From NCBI RefSeq assembly GCF_004664715.2, contig NC_051075.1, positions 89,627,709 to 89,691,708 on the forward strand: a DNA stretch of 64,000 nucleotides, written 5' to 3'. This document shows positions 53,781 through 63,900 of the stretch, one piece after another. Under the pieces are notes generated by a model. The model made no database searches. It was not told the DNA's origin and saw only the letters and a list, made by a program, of their open reading frames with translations. A program made the translations under genes and the position numbers. Position 1 is the first letter of the stretch, and every line of letters starts with the position of its first letter. This DNA is from Peromyscus leucopus. Taxonomy: Eukaryota > Chordata > Mammalia > Rodentia > Cricetidae.

Positions 53781-54405
53781 GGATAATTCCACCCTTTACA
53801 GAAGGCTGACTTTATAATAAAGAGCTAGTGGATCCTTGTAAATCTCTGCTCTCCTTTCTTGTCTGGTGTCTCATCACGATTTGACTAGGATGAACAATGT
53901 AAGGAAGGGCTGGAGCCCAGGGTCTCACACTGAGAATGACATTCTGCCTTGGCCATTTCCACACTAATTATGTCTCTATAGAGGAAGCCACAGGACAATC
54001 TAAAGGGCCTTCCTCCCTCACCTGCCTTATCCCACCACACTACATTTATTTTTGTCTTCTGAAAAGTTGGGACTACTCCCAATGCCATCATGGCATCTAG
54101 ATGGCCTGTTTGAGTTAGCAGTGGGAAGGGAATAGATAGGCCAATAACCTATCCGCATGCAGCGTTTCTACAAAGGTTGGTCCTGCATAACCTACTCCTT
54201 GGCCACCTGAGGGTAAGTTGAAGATAGGGCTCTCCATGGCCAGGATGCTGCCACGTGCTTCTGCCTTCTCACAGCTGCTGCAAACCCAAACCAACCTTTG
54301 TTCTCCCAAAATGTATCTCCCCTGGTTTGTAGTCAAGATTCAGTAATGTTTCCTACCCATAGGGAATGCTTGGGACACTCGTGATAAGGTTAAGAGATTG
54401 TGTCT
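53778..54405. other. Unique gene-free sequence
   Basis: No gene or repeat recognised. Confidence 0.5.
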
Positions 54406-54635
54406 TGGGGCTGGAGCGATGCTTCAGCAGTGAAGAGCACTTGCTACTCTTGCAGAGGACCCTGCTTTGATTGCCAGAACCCATAGGGTGGCTCACAGCA
54501 ACCTTTCCCACCAGTTCCAGAGGATCCAATGCCTTTTTCTGATCTCTCCAGGCACCAGGCATTCACGCTCACATGGTACACATGCGTACATGTGGACAAA
54601 CTATTCATATATAAAATAAATAAATGTTTAAAAAT
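54406..54635 (+). mobile_element. B2 SINE
   Basis: 'ggggctggagcgatgcttca', 'ccctgctttgattgccagaa', 'gttccagaggatccaatgcc' and an ATAAATAAAT tail. Confidence 0.92.
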
Positions 54636-54685
54636 ATTTAAGGAAAGGGAGAGTGTATATCTTTCCATGTAAACACCTGTCATGT

Positions 54686-54703
54686 GGGGGGGGTCTCCCC
54701 CCC
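54686..54703. repeat. G8-TCT-C7 perfect hairpin
   Basis: Eight G, the loop TCT, then seven C: an inverted repeat with a three-base loop. Confidence 0.95.
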
Positions 54704-54849
54704 AAATAACAACATCTACTTGCTCAAAGCAGAAACACACCACCACTGAACTGTGTCAAATTCTATCCTATTGAGCTCTTTGTCTCCATATACCTACCCT
54801 TCAATAGCATTTGTCTGTGAACTAGACCATACCTACAGATCATCCGCTG

Positions 54850-55410
54850 TTTCAAAATGCATATACTTGAGAGGTATTTCTCGATGATATCTGTTACATG
54901 AAGATGCAGCTAAAAAGCAGATGAATGAGCACATAATTACTTGGGATCTTGGAAGGTTTCTGCTTCTCTGTTTTGTTCTAAGATCGACGGTCACTCAACA
55001 ACATTCTTTTACTGTAAAAATAAAAGGAAGTGCATTTCGGTTTTGTGATTTTCTCAGGGTGGAGGTAAACACGGACAGGAATCTTCTCAGAGGCCGGTCC
55101 AGGTTGGAGCCTGTCATGCTGGGCTTTGCCGCTCACCTTGCACACCCTTTGTAAAGGCAGAGTCGGGTTTGACTATGAAGCATTGTATCATCATGATTGG
55201 AATCAATAGTTCCTGCACTGCCATTTGTCACGTATTTACAAGCTTGAAAAATAGTTCATTTTGTCCTCATCTCATAACTCAAAGATTGAATCAGAACCCT
55301 GGAGGGATCTGCTGACAGGACACGTTCTTTACCGATCACCCGTCGTGGTGAGGCTGTGATCACAGCCACCCCGAAAGCAGAATGTAAATAAAAATTAAAG
55401 CACTAGTCCA
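54850..55410. promoter_or_regulatory. Putative conserved enhancer-like block
   Basis: Non-repetitive. Motifs: 'gagcacataattacttggga', 'gttctaagatcgacggtcac', 'gtatcatcatgattgg', 'gccatttgtcacgtattt', 'gaggctgtgatcacagcc' and 'aatgtaaataaaaattaaag'. CpGs are retained across it. Regulatory role inferred. Confidence 0.45.
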
Positions 55411-55659
55411 GTGGGCACACCCTTCATATTTTTGTTTTTTAAATATTTAGGAGTCTTCCAGGAGACTTGGATTACCTTGGTGAAGCCAATTTCTCCATCA
55501 CACTTTCAAAACATGCATTGCATCTTTTTTTTTTTTTTAATGAAGAAAAATCAAAATCTAGAGTTAATGGTCCAAAAACTTCATAAAGTATCCCTACCTC
55601 CAGTCACCTCAAATAGAGTACATAAAGGACCTTTTATTCCCAGGGAAGATTTGTAGAAC

Positions 55660-56060
55660 ACATTTAAAGATAATGCCTTCAATTTTAAAATAAAAGATTT
55701 ATAAATGATGGAAATCGTGTCTGTGAAATCACTAATCCCAGCTCTCTAATATTTCAGATGGAAGGCTCCATAAAACGAAAGGACTGCCTATAAAGTTGTA
55801 TTCTACCTGCTGCCAGAGACTATCAGTAATAAGGTTACAAAGTGAATATTGAAAAGAATCTGGACATGTGCTTCAGGCTATAGTAATGTGGTTAGTCCAG
55901 TATGCTCTGCCATTGTATTGATAAGGTATTTAGTGGTTAAAGTGGCAGGAGCTAATTCAGGATCTTTAAAGAAGCCCCAGAACAGTAACAGATAAGGCCC
56001 TTGATCATCAAATTCAGCTGCTAAAGTCACCCCAAATCTTAGGATGGCATCCATATTTTT
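55660..56060. promoter_or_regulatory. Putative conserved non-coding element
   Basis: Non-repetitive AT-rich block: 'aaaataaaagatttataaat', 'gtgaaatcactaatcccagc', 'ctccataaaacgaaaggact', 'gcctataaagttgtattcta' and 'cattgtattgataaggtatt'. Regulatory role inferred. Confidence 0.4.
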
Positions 56061-56091
56061 CAAACACTTTCTTTACTGTGGGAGATGAATC

Positions 56092-56110
56092 TTTTTTTTT
56101 TTTTTTTTTT
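56092..56110. repeat. Poly-T tract
   Basis: 19 consecutive T with no recognisable SINE attached. Confidence 0.95.
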
Positions 56111-56616
56111 AGTTCAACCTGAGCCTATCTGGATGCTCCAAACTATCTCCAAATGCTCAATGAGCCATTCTGTGCAGATGTGGCTTAAACTTTGTTGGCT
56201 GGAGCAAGGCTGAAGCTGAGACCACGTGGCAGTCTTTACAATCTCTTTAGTTCAGCCCTTAGTGTAGGTTACTTCCTTTCATCCTCACAGAAGATTGAAA
56301 TCCATTAGACAGCATGCTGAGGTTGAGGAGCCGATCTGACTTCGTCCTTTGAAAAACTTCTCACGAAGAGGGAGACATGAACTTGCAAGTGTGGGCACTG
56401 GACAGAGTTCTTGGTGTCTGCCCCACCATGAAGAGTGGGTGGTAAATAAGGAAGCCAGTAACCACCTTACAGTATAGACACACAGGCAAGTAGTAACTTC
56501 CCAAAGCCACGCTTCATCCATCTGGTAAGTTACCTAAGGACCAAGTCTTGCAAAGATGAAGCAGGTAAGCCAGACTCTCAGAAATTGGAAATGAAAGAGG
56601 AAAGGACAAGCTGAAG
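56111..56616. other. Unique gene-free sequence
   Basis: No gene or clear repeat; a weak MIR-like phrase near 56,275. Confidence 0.5.
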
Positions 56617-56961
56617 GGGGTGGCTATCTTGGTGACCAAACACCTCAAGAGAAGCAACTTGAGGAAGGGAGGGTCGCAGGGGGTACAGTCCATCAAGGCA
56701 GGGAGAGCATGGCAGCAGGAAGCTGAGGTGACCAATCACGTTGTGTCCAAAGTCAGGAAGCAACGAGTGATGAACTCTGGTGCTCAGCGTGTTTTCTTCT
56801 TTTTACTCAGTCCAGGACCCCAGTCCTGGGCATTGCTATACACATCAATGGCTAATCCTCCTTCCTTGGTTAAACTTTTCTGAAAACACCCTCACCATCA
56901 GATGCGTGTTTCTGGTGATTCTAACTCAAGTCGAGTTTACAGTAAGATTGAACATTATAGT
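56617..56961 (-). mobile_element. Family A repeat, minus strand
   Basis: 'ggtgaccaaacacctcaaga', 'gaagcaacttgaggaaggga', 'ccaggaccccagtcctgggc' and 'tctaactcaagtcgagttta' follow the reversed family A layout. Confidence 0.75.
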
Positions 56962-57062
56962 GTTAGAGGTGACAGCTTTTAGAGGAATATGGTGAAGATA
57001 AACTTTTCTGGCCATGTGAGAAATAAGAGCAACCACCATCAGACGAGTGGAGCAGTCAGCAA

Positions 57063-57065
<3 letters not shown>

Positions 57066-57110
<45 letters not shown>
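57066..57110. repeat. (CA)n microsatellite
   Basis: Pure CA run of about 45 bp. Confidence 0.97.
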
Positions 57111-57114
<4 letters not shown>

Positions 57115-57185
57115 ATGTGTGTATACACGGTGGGGTTTACTGGGAGGACCTCAGCTCCAGCCTTTCTGGAAGCAGAGCTGTTGAG

Positions 57186-57268
57186 CTTTGTTTAGCACTT
57201 GGGATACTGAGGCAGGGGCAATGTGATCTCAAATTGGGGCTATGTAGTGAGATCCTGTACCTGGGAAT
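57186..57268 (+). mobile_element. B1 fragment
   Basis: 'agcacttgggatactgaggc' and 'ggctatgtagtgagatcctg' form a shortened, diverged B1. Confidence 0.65.
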
Positions 57269-58224
57269 ATCCACTACTCTACATTTGTTAATCATATTTT
57301 AAATTTATCACAGACATTTTTTATATCAGTCTATGTATGTGCTAATCCCTCATTGTCATCTTGAGCAGTTGAAGCTCTTGTTACGTCCTTCTTTTGTGAA
57401 GATGAGCAACAATTACTGCATATATATTCATTTGTCCTTTACATGCTAAACTTCATGGTTGTTCTTGAAGATTTCATTTGCCCTTAACATTGGTCTGAGG
57501 GCACAGGAGAACATTTTTGTTGACAGCTGACATATGTGTGGGAGGACACTCATTTTTCTTTCTTTCTGTGTAACTTACCACATCCTCTCTCTATAATCTG
57601 TTTTTTTTTCCCTGGGACACAGAGCCATGGAGTGCTAACAAGAGCCGCATTCTAAGAAGCACAAACTGAAAGAAAGAAATAAAGGAGGTCACCCAGAGAG
57701 AACAGGCTCGCCATCCATAGGTATGTTTTGATTTGTGGCTCTTACAAGGAGAAACTTGAAAGTGCTCCTCAAAGCAAGAGTAGACTGTGGTTGGAGCAGG
57801 TGAGATAGTATCCAGTGCACAGCCTTGGAACCAGACAGAAGCACATGTGTGGTAAAAGAAGGTAGATAGACAACCCTTCTGTATCCAAGAAATGAGAATG
57901 CAGGCAGGGAGGTCTCGCAGCTTGTTCCCAACGTGGTAGGCTGGACAAGAAGTGCCCTGGCTAGAGTGTATTTCTTAAGATAATGTAGCAAAAGTTACCC
58001 AGCCTTACTCTGCCATACACCAGGATGAATCTAGAGCAAGAAAGGAAGGTGGTAGCAGTGATTCCTGCCATATCCCATTCATTGCATTGTATAAACAACA
58101 TCCATTTCTTCTGGGTGCGTACTAGCCATAATCATAGTTGGTTTGCATACACATTCTTTCTTCTCTCTCTTCCCTGCAATGAGAAGCAAGTGCTGTAAAG
58201 ACAGGTGTGCTTACCCAGTCGTCC
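57269..58224. other. Unique gene-free sequence
   Basis: No gene or repeat recognised; a 100-codon reverse open frame (57689-57991) lacks signature. Confidence 0.5.
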
Positions 58225-58292
58225 ATCTAAAGGGTCTGGGACAGTGTTTACTACATGGTAGCTTCTCAGTAAATGTATTAAATAATGAATCC
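58225..58292 (+). mobile_element. LINE-2 3'-end fragment
   Basis: 'gtctgggacagtgtttacta', then 'gtagcttctcagtaaatgta' and 'ttaaataatgaat', follow the L2 3' terminus in sense. Confidence 0.6.
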
Positions 58293-58769
58293 TAAGGAAG
58301 CAAACCTGTGCAATTGGTATCATTATAAGGGAGAGAAAGATAACAGCTCCAGCCTTCCCCGAACAAGGACACACAGGACTGTGCTCACTGGGACTCACGT
58401 CCTGCCACCTACAGAGAAGAGGAAATGTACTATCCTGTGCTTCCTATTTCAAAAACAGCTTTTTATTTTTAACTTAACCACACGTCGCATATCTATTCTA
58501 TAATGTAGTTTTATTTGGGGGTTCCATAGTACAGCTATGTGGTATTGTCCCACATGACTGGCTTAGCCATACATTATCTAAACAATCCTTTACCGGTAAA
58601 CATTTGTTTCTATTACTATAGAATAATATTATTGTAATAGCTGGTAAAATATAAAATAACTATAATGTATACTATCTTCTACGATTACATTATTTCTGTA
58701 ACTATACATTATTATTATGCCCTGTTAGTGATGGTGAACCTCTATATACAAATTTGTAAAACCTTTATG
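58293..58769. other. AT-rich unique sequence
   Basis: No gene. Many TAT/ATT runs 58,600-58,720. Confidence 0.5.
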
Positions 58770-58990
58770 TGTGTGTGTTTGTGTGTGTGTATGTGTACAA
58801 TATGCATACATGTGCCAATCACACCTCCTATGGGGTGGGACCTCAGCCCCTATCCCCACCCCATCCATGCTAGAATTTTGACTATCTCGAATCTTGATCT
58901 TGTGAAGGTCTTGTGTGGACAGCTACAGCTGTGTGACTCAGTGTGTGTAACAATCATGTTGTCTCCAGACATCAGCCTTTCACAGCTGGA
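58770..58990. mobile_element. LINE-1-derived 3' segment
   Basis: Short TG run, then 'tggggtgggacctcagcccc', 'catccatgctagaattttga' and 'gatcttgtgaaggtcttgtg'. Matches the L1 phrase that also precedes 8230-8350. Confidence 0.65.
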
Positions 58991-59184
58991 TCTGAGAGAT
59001 TTTTTTTTTTTTTAAAATACAGACCAGAGAACCATGTCCCATGCTGTACATCATTGAATCTGGAAGACAAAAAAATGTCTGTTGAACATTTTCTCCTATA
59101 TGTATTAAAAGTTCAGGCATATTTAGGGTAAACATGCATATAACTATTTTTTTTTCAAAATGAGTATAGATTTACTTAAAATAT
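58991..59184. other. Unique sequence
   Basis: Poly-T at 59000-59013. No gene. Confidence 0.5.
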
Positions 59185-59192
59185 TGCAAAGC

Positions 59193-59198
59193 TTTCTC

Positions 59199-59248
<50 letters not shown>

Positions 59249-59298
59249 TTCCTTCCTTCCTTCCTTCCTTCCTTCCTTCCTTTCTTTCTTTCTTTCTT
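59193..59298. repeat. (CTTT/CTTC)n tail microsatellite
   Basis: CTTT and CCTT units, pure pyrimidine; the expanded tail of the minus-strand B1 next to it. Confidence 0.97.
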
Positions 59299-59440
59299 TT
59301 TGAGACAGGGTTTCTCTGTGTAGCTTTGGCCTTTTCTGGATCTCGCTCTGTAGACCAGGCTGGCCTCGAACTCACAAAGATATGCCTACCTCTGCCTCCC
59401 GAGTGCTGGGATTAAAGGCGTGTGCCACCACTGCCCGGCT
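59299..59440 (-). mobile_element. Young B1 SINE, minus strand
   Basis: 'tttgagacagggtttctctg', 'tagaccaggctggcctcgaa' and 'gtgctgggattaaaggcgtg' ending 'ccaccactgcccggc' are nearly consensus. Target duplication 'tgcaaagctttct' (59185-59197) versus 'tgcaaggctctct' (59440-59452). Confidence 0.97.
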
Positions 59441-59452
59441 GCAAGGCTCTCT

Positions 59453-59704
59453 TAGTAGCAAGATTGAACTTAGAGCCAGCATTACTATTTTATCTGCCAT
59501 AAACCACTAGCAAGTAACTAAAGACTTCAAACCTGCTCAACAGGGGTGAGAATCCATAGTCTCACAGAGTTGCAGAGGTCATGACATCATACTGAATAGC
59601 AGCTGTGCATCTTGTGTACTAAATGACTACACAGGATTCTTCATCCTAGTTTCTCTGATTTTCTGTCTGTCTGAGATTTTCCATGGTATGAAGCATAACG
59701 TTAA
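59453..59704. other. Unique sequence
   Basis: No gene or repeat recognised. Confidence 0.5.
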
Positions 59705-59940
59705 AAGTATATAGGGGCTGTAGCAATGGCTCACCAGGTAAGAAGTCAAGAGAGCTTGCTGCTCTTGCCGAAGACTCGTGTTTAGTTCTCAGCATTCACT
59801 TTAGACAGCCTATAACCACCTGTAATTCTAGTTCTGGGGTATCTGTTGCCATCTTCTGGCCTCTGCAGGAAACTGTGCACACATGTGCCACACAGATACA
59901 TACATACATACATATAATTGAAAATAAAATGAATCTTAAA
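59705..59940 (+). mobile_element. B2 SINE, diverged
   Basis: 'ggggctgtagcaatggctca', 'gactcgtgtttagttctcag', 'gttgccatcttctggcctct' and a TACA/AATAAAA tail. Confidence 0.88.
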
Positions 59941-60213
59941 TATAAGTAAAGTATCTATCACATAGTGCAGACCCCTGTTTCTTTTCTCCCAACTTCAACC
60001 TTCTCCTCAGCTCTTTCTTCAGCAGAATCTGTCTCAAGCAGAGCATATGTGAAGAAACAAGAGAGCGTCAGGACCTACAGCAGAGTTAAGCTCAGCAATT
60101 CTCTTCCAGCTGCTGTACTGAGAGTGCCTCATTCCAACAAGCAAGACTACCTAGCTCTTGCTAGGAACCAGGACTCCCAAGAAACAAAAGAGAACTCAAA
60201 GAGACAGTCTAAA
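59941..60213. other. Unique gene-free sequence
   Basis: A 99-codon open frame (59965-60264) runs into the LTR, so it is not a gene. Confidence 0.5.
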
Positions 60214-60558
60214 TGTCGTGGAACAATCTTTTTGTACACTGTGAAGATGTGTTGCTCTCATTAGTTTAATCAAGAGCTAACTGTCCAATAGCTAGGCAGG
60301 AAGAGGTTAGGCAGGAGAGAATACTGGGAAGAAGAAGGATGGAGTCACCAGGAGATGTGGGGAGAAGCAAGGTGAACATGCCATGCTGAAGAAAGTTATT
60401 GCCATGTGGTAGAATGTAGATAAGAAATATGGGTTAATTTAAGATGTGAGAGCTAGTTGGTAACAAGCCCAAGCTACCAACCAAGCATTTATAATTAATA
60501 ATAAGTCTCTGTGTGGTTATTTGGGAGCTGTCTGGCAGGACAGAAAAGCCAGGCAACA
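60214..60558 (+). mobile_element. Solo LTR, class II-like
   Basis: 345 bp from TGTCGTGGAAC to GGCAACA, flanked by 6-bp repeats TCTAAA (60208-60213) and TCTAAG (60559-60564). Contains 'tgaagatgtgttgctctcat', 'gctaggcaggaagaggttag', 'gggttaatttaagatgtgag', 'ttataattaataataagtct' and 'gtggttatttgggagctg'. It shares these blocks with 19191-19594 (reversed) and, for its first half, 18536-18688. No internal viral sequence. Confidence 0.87.
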
Positions 60559-60587
60559 TCTAAGGTCTAGATGTTCCTCCTGTGATG

Positions 60588-60660
60588 GTTGATCTCCATT
60601 GTCAACTTGATTTGGAGTCACTGAGGAGACATACCTTCATGTGTCTATATGCTCCCCATT
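60588..60660 (+). mobile_element. Family A-like repeat, 5' fragment
   Basis: 'ctgtgatggttgatctccat', then 'tgtcaacttgatttggagtc', is the start of the repeat. It breaks off after about 70 bp. Confidence 0.65.
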
Positions 60661-61328
60661 CATTACTTTACTGACCAAGAAATTGAAATATATATTAAAA
60701 GACTTTCTAACAATAAAGTATCTAAAAACATAAAATATTGCCATTCAGATTTGAGTTTATTAGTATGCCTTCAGGTTGATGAATTCATTTATAAATTAAT
60801 ATTTTTTTACTAATATAAACAAATCTAAGGTTGGTTTCACAATATAGAAAAATGTTTAAAATTTAGGAAGTGTTGCAATCTTAATGATGTCTTAAGGGTC
60901 AAGTTTTTGAGGGATGATAAAAGGGGACTGTGGGAACTGTTCCTGTCCCTGTCCCAGGCTGGCTCCTGACAGAGAGGGGTCTTCCAGTCCCAGGTTATCC
61001 TGCCAGTCCATCACTGTTTTTTTTTTTTGACCTTGATGAAATGAATAACTGCTGTAGAATTAAATTTATAATCTGGAATATGAATACACATCCTGAGTCA
61101 ATTGATCCTAGCTTTCTAGCAGCCACAGGCTAACTCTGGGTTTCTTGAGAGTGTCTCATAAATACCACGGTTTTACCAGATGACCATGCCCTGCTTCCTC
61201 TTTTCCTTGTATTTAGTTTTTTTTCTATTTGTTTCTGCTGACAGGGCTGGGGGCATAAGCGGAGCTGAGGCTCTTTGCCCAGCCATCCTACCAAGTTCCC
61301 ACCTGTAGTTTCTGTTTCACGGGGAAAA
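60661..61328. other. AT-rich unique sequence
   Basis: No gene. Poly-T at 61018-61029. 61,030-61,110 has 'attaaatttataatctggaa' and 'gtcaattgatcc', a possible small conserved element. Confidence 0.45.
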
Positions 61329-61925
61329 ATGATGCCCAGCCTTCCAAAACGCTCTGTCCACAATTTGTATTCCAACTGGCTCTTTGAAAATGTTTCTCTA
61401 ACCAGCAGGTCGGCTATGAAGGAGTCACCAAGGGTGGCAGAAATTGTCTTCCTGTTGGGAGGACAGTGGTTGAGCAGGTGCCGGGATGTGGGAATGTTGG
61501 AGCTTAGCGCAAAGGCAATTATTCTCCCCTGTGTAGCTCAGTGGGGAAGAGAAAGCAGCAAGAAAAAGGCAGGCAGCTGCTCTTCCCTGGGCATTGCAAG
61601 CAGCTGTGATGAGAGGCCACAGCACACACCTGGACACACACAGCTGGTGCTGGCCTTGGCAGGTGCCACTGGCCCGGGGTGCTATGCGGAGGCTGTGCCA
61701 AAAGGAGGTGGTACAAGAGCAGTTACTTTCGGACTCTCCGGAGTATGGAGGTTAAACAAAAGAAAATGCCTAGGCAATTTGTTTCCACTACATTTTTGCA
61801 AAACCAAAGTGAATATAAAGGGATGCCATTGTTTTCTCTCTGCTAGACAATCTCTAGCTAGACTCCATTTTTATTCAAGTCAATAAAGACAAATCAAAGC
61901 TTATTGCACTTTAGATTAGATAAGT
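61329..61925. promoter_or_regulatory. Putative conserved non-coding block with long open frame
   Basis: Non-repetitive block. 61,800-61,925 holds 'ttcaagtcaataaagacaaa', 'tcaaagcttattgcacttta' and 'gattagataagtcaaac'. A 185-codon ATG-to-stop frame runs 61329-61886 but shows no domain, signal peptide or exon boundary I recognise. Its length is near what chance gives in 64 kb. I favour regulatory or neutral sequence over a gene. Confidence 0.35.
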
Positions 61926-62235
61926 CAAACACGAGGCCTTAAAACACTTCTGTAGTGAAACCTGGACATACATTAGTAGGATGCCTTGTACCCAGGCTTT
62001 TCTCTATTAGGGGCAGGCAATCCAGGCTTCCTAGGAGCACATACTCCCCAGCCCAATTGAGTGTTGATGAATCAGAAGGTTCTAGATGTTTCTGGAGTTT
62101 TCCTGTGTGAGATCTTCTGTCCTCCTGTCTTAGCATCAGCTATTGTGGCAAGGGTGAAGAGAGCGGCACCTTCCAGGCCCAGAAGCCCAGGGAATGAATG
62201 GCTACTGGAGGCACCCACTGTCTTTATGTGTGTGG
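61926..62235. other. Unique gene-free sequence
   Basis: No gene or repeat recognised. Confidence 0.5.
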
Positions 62236-62323
62236 GATGTTCAGTGGCCCACAACTGCCTCTAAGTCCAGTTCCAGATGATCTGACACCCTTGCCTAGGC
62301 TCCATGGGAACCTGTACTCACAT

Positions 62324-62354
<31 letters not shown>

Positions 62355-62395
62355 ACACACACATATGTAATTAAAAATAAAATCATTTTCAAAAT
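62236..62395 (+). mobile_element. B2 SINE, 3' part
   Basis: 'gtggcccacaactgcctcta', 'gtccagttccagatgatctg' and a (CA)n tail (62320-62363) with 'aattaaaaataaaatc'. The tRNA-like head is missing. Confidence 0.82.
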
Positions 62396-63074
62396 GTTAT
62401 ATTATTTGGTGTGCAAAAAGTCCTTTAAACAGAAACTTCTTGAGTGACATTAAATTGTAAGAGGGACCAGAAAGATAGCTCAGTTCATGTAAATAAATGA
62501 GAGCCTGAGAGTCAGGACATTTGACATTGGGAGCATTGGGACATGAGGACGTCTGGTCCCTTCTGTTGATGAATCAGCCATGTAACCTCAGATACGGTGT
62601 GTTGTGAAAGCTTCGTATGCTTTTTATCCTGCATAAATTTTCTGAAGAACGAGGAGGGAAATGATCTGCAGAGCTCTTTCCCTCCAAAGTTAAAAGTGAG
62701 ACTGCAGGAAGCCCTGCAAGGTCTGCTTCCTCCCTCTATCAGTGGCTCCAAAGGCATCACAGCCCTACATCATAGCATAAAGTTTTCAAAACTGCATGCA
62801 AAAGTCTGGTGCAGATGTCCCTGGCTGGAGGGTGACTTCCCTCCACACAGTCACTCATGACTTCTGATTCCTTCTGTCTTGTGGCTTCTGCCTCTTTGAG
62901 GGCCTCAGAGTCTTTGGGGACAGAAGGGAAATAGACCAAGGAATATGCACATTTTATCATCCAATTTTACCAAGAGGGGACACAGACCACTTTGGGTTGT
63001 GTTCCATTCATGAAAGTTAGTTTCTCAGTTATACATAGATGCCAGGCAACTAATGGCACACAGCCCCTGGCTTG
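62396..63074. other. Unique gene-free sequence
   Basis: 62,462-62,490 ('accagaaagatagctcagtt') may be the head of another SINE. No gene. Confidence 0.5.
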
Positions 63075-63530
63075 GTCAGTGCGATGGTTTGGTGTCGACA
63101 GAATTTATGATCAGCCTAGGGAGACATACCCCAGTGTATCACTAAAGGCATTTTCAGAGAGGATTCAATGTGCGGTAAGGAGCTGTCCTCAAAGTGTAGA
63201 GCACCTTCTAAGTGAGCAGCCTGGTAGAAAGATTGTTGCTCACCTTCCTTTGCTTATCTCAGAGAGAGGTCATTACTAGCACTGCCGTCAGCTTCTTCAG
63301 CCTTCCAACAGGGGCTGAATACCTTGGTCTCTCCCATGCCCCCAACAAGGGTTTGAGGCTACTGAGGTATAGGTTTAGTAGACACAGGGGTCTCTGCCTC
63401 TTCAGAGCTCAGACAGCTATTGCCGGACTCCTCAGCCCCTGTCATGTAATCCAGTGTAATAAATAGCCTTTCTAATACAGGGCTTTCTATTGGGTTCTCT
63501 AAGAAAAGTCTGCTGAACGTAGGCAGTCAT
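63075..63530 (+). mobile_element. Family A-like repeat, diverged full length
   Basis: 'gtgcgatggtttggtgtcga', 'gggctgaataccttggtctc', 'attgccggactcctcagccc', 'ccagtgtaataaatagcctt' and 'ttgggttctctaagaaaagt' follow the order of 28851-29329. Confidence 0.6.
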
Positions 63531-63667
63531 TGCTAACTGATACCAAGGAAGGAGAACATTCACAGCCCTCCACAATCTCCTCCCCCAATGCCAATGCTTG
63601 GTGCTACTACTCCAGTTTGGGGTGGCCATCTTCATCCTGCTCCACTGGAACTTCTGCTTCTTTCCTA
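63531..63667. other. Short unique sequence
   Basis: No gene or repeat recognised. Confidence 0.5.
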
Positions 63668-63683
63668 TGATGGTTAGCTTTAA

Positions 63684-63897
63684 GAAAAAGATTTACTTAT
63701 TTATATTATGTGAATATGCCTGAATTCATTTATATGCACCATGTGCATGCAGTGCCTGTGGAGGTCAGAAGAGGGTATTGGATCCCCTGGAGTCACCATG
63801 GTTGTGAACTGCCTGATGTGTGTGCTGGGAACCAAACTCAGGTCCTCTGCAAGAGCATCCATCAAGGACTCTTAACCCTGAGCCATCTCTCCAGACT
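63684..63897 (-). mobile_element. B2 SINE, minus strand, nested
   Basis: 'gtgcctgtggaggtcagaag', 'gtgtgctgggaaccaaactc', 'ggtcctctgcaagagcatcc' and 'gagccatctctccagactc' are reversed B2. The flanks 'tgatggttagctttaa' (63668-63683) and 'tgatagttagatttaa' (63901-63916) are a 14-of-16 target duplication. Confidence 0.93.
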
Positions 63898-63900
63898 CTG

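Noticed and set aside
56092..56110. Poly-T as the tail of an undetected SINE
   Set aside because: No B1, B2 or ID body found on its 3' side within 300 bp.
61275..61328. Upstream extension of the 61-kb open frame to 203 codons
   Set aside because: The extension begins at TTG, which is not a usual start in mammalian genes; only the ATG at 61329 is considered.
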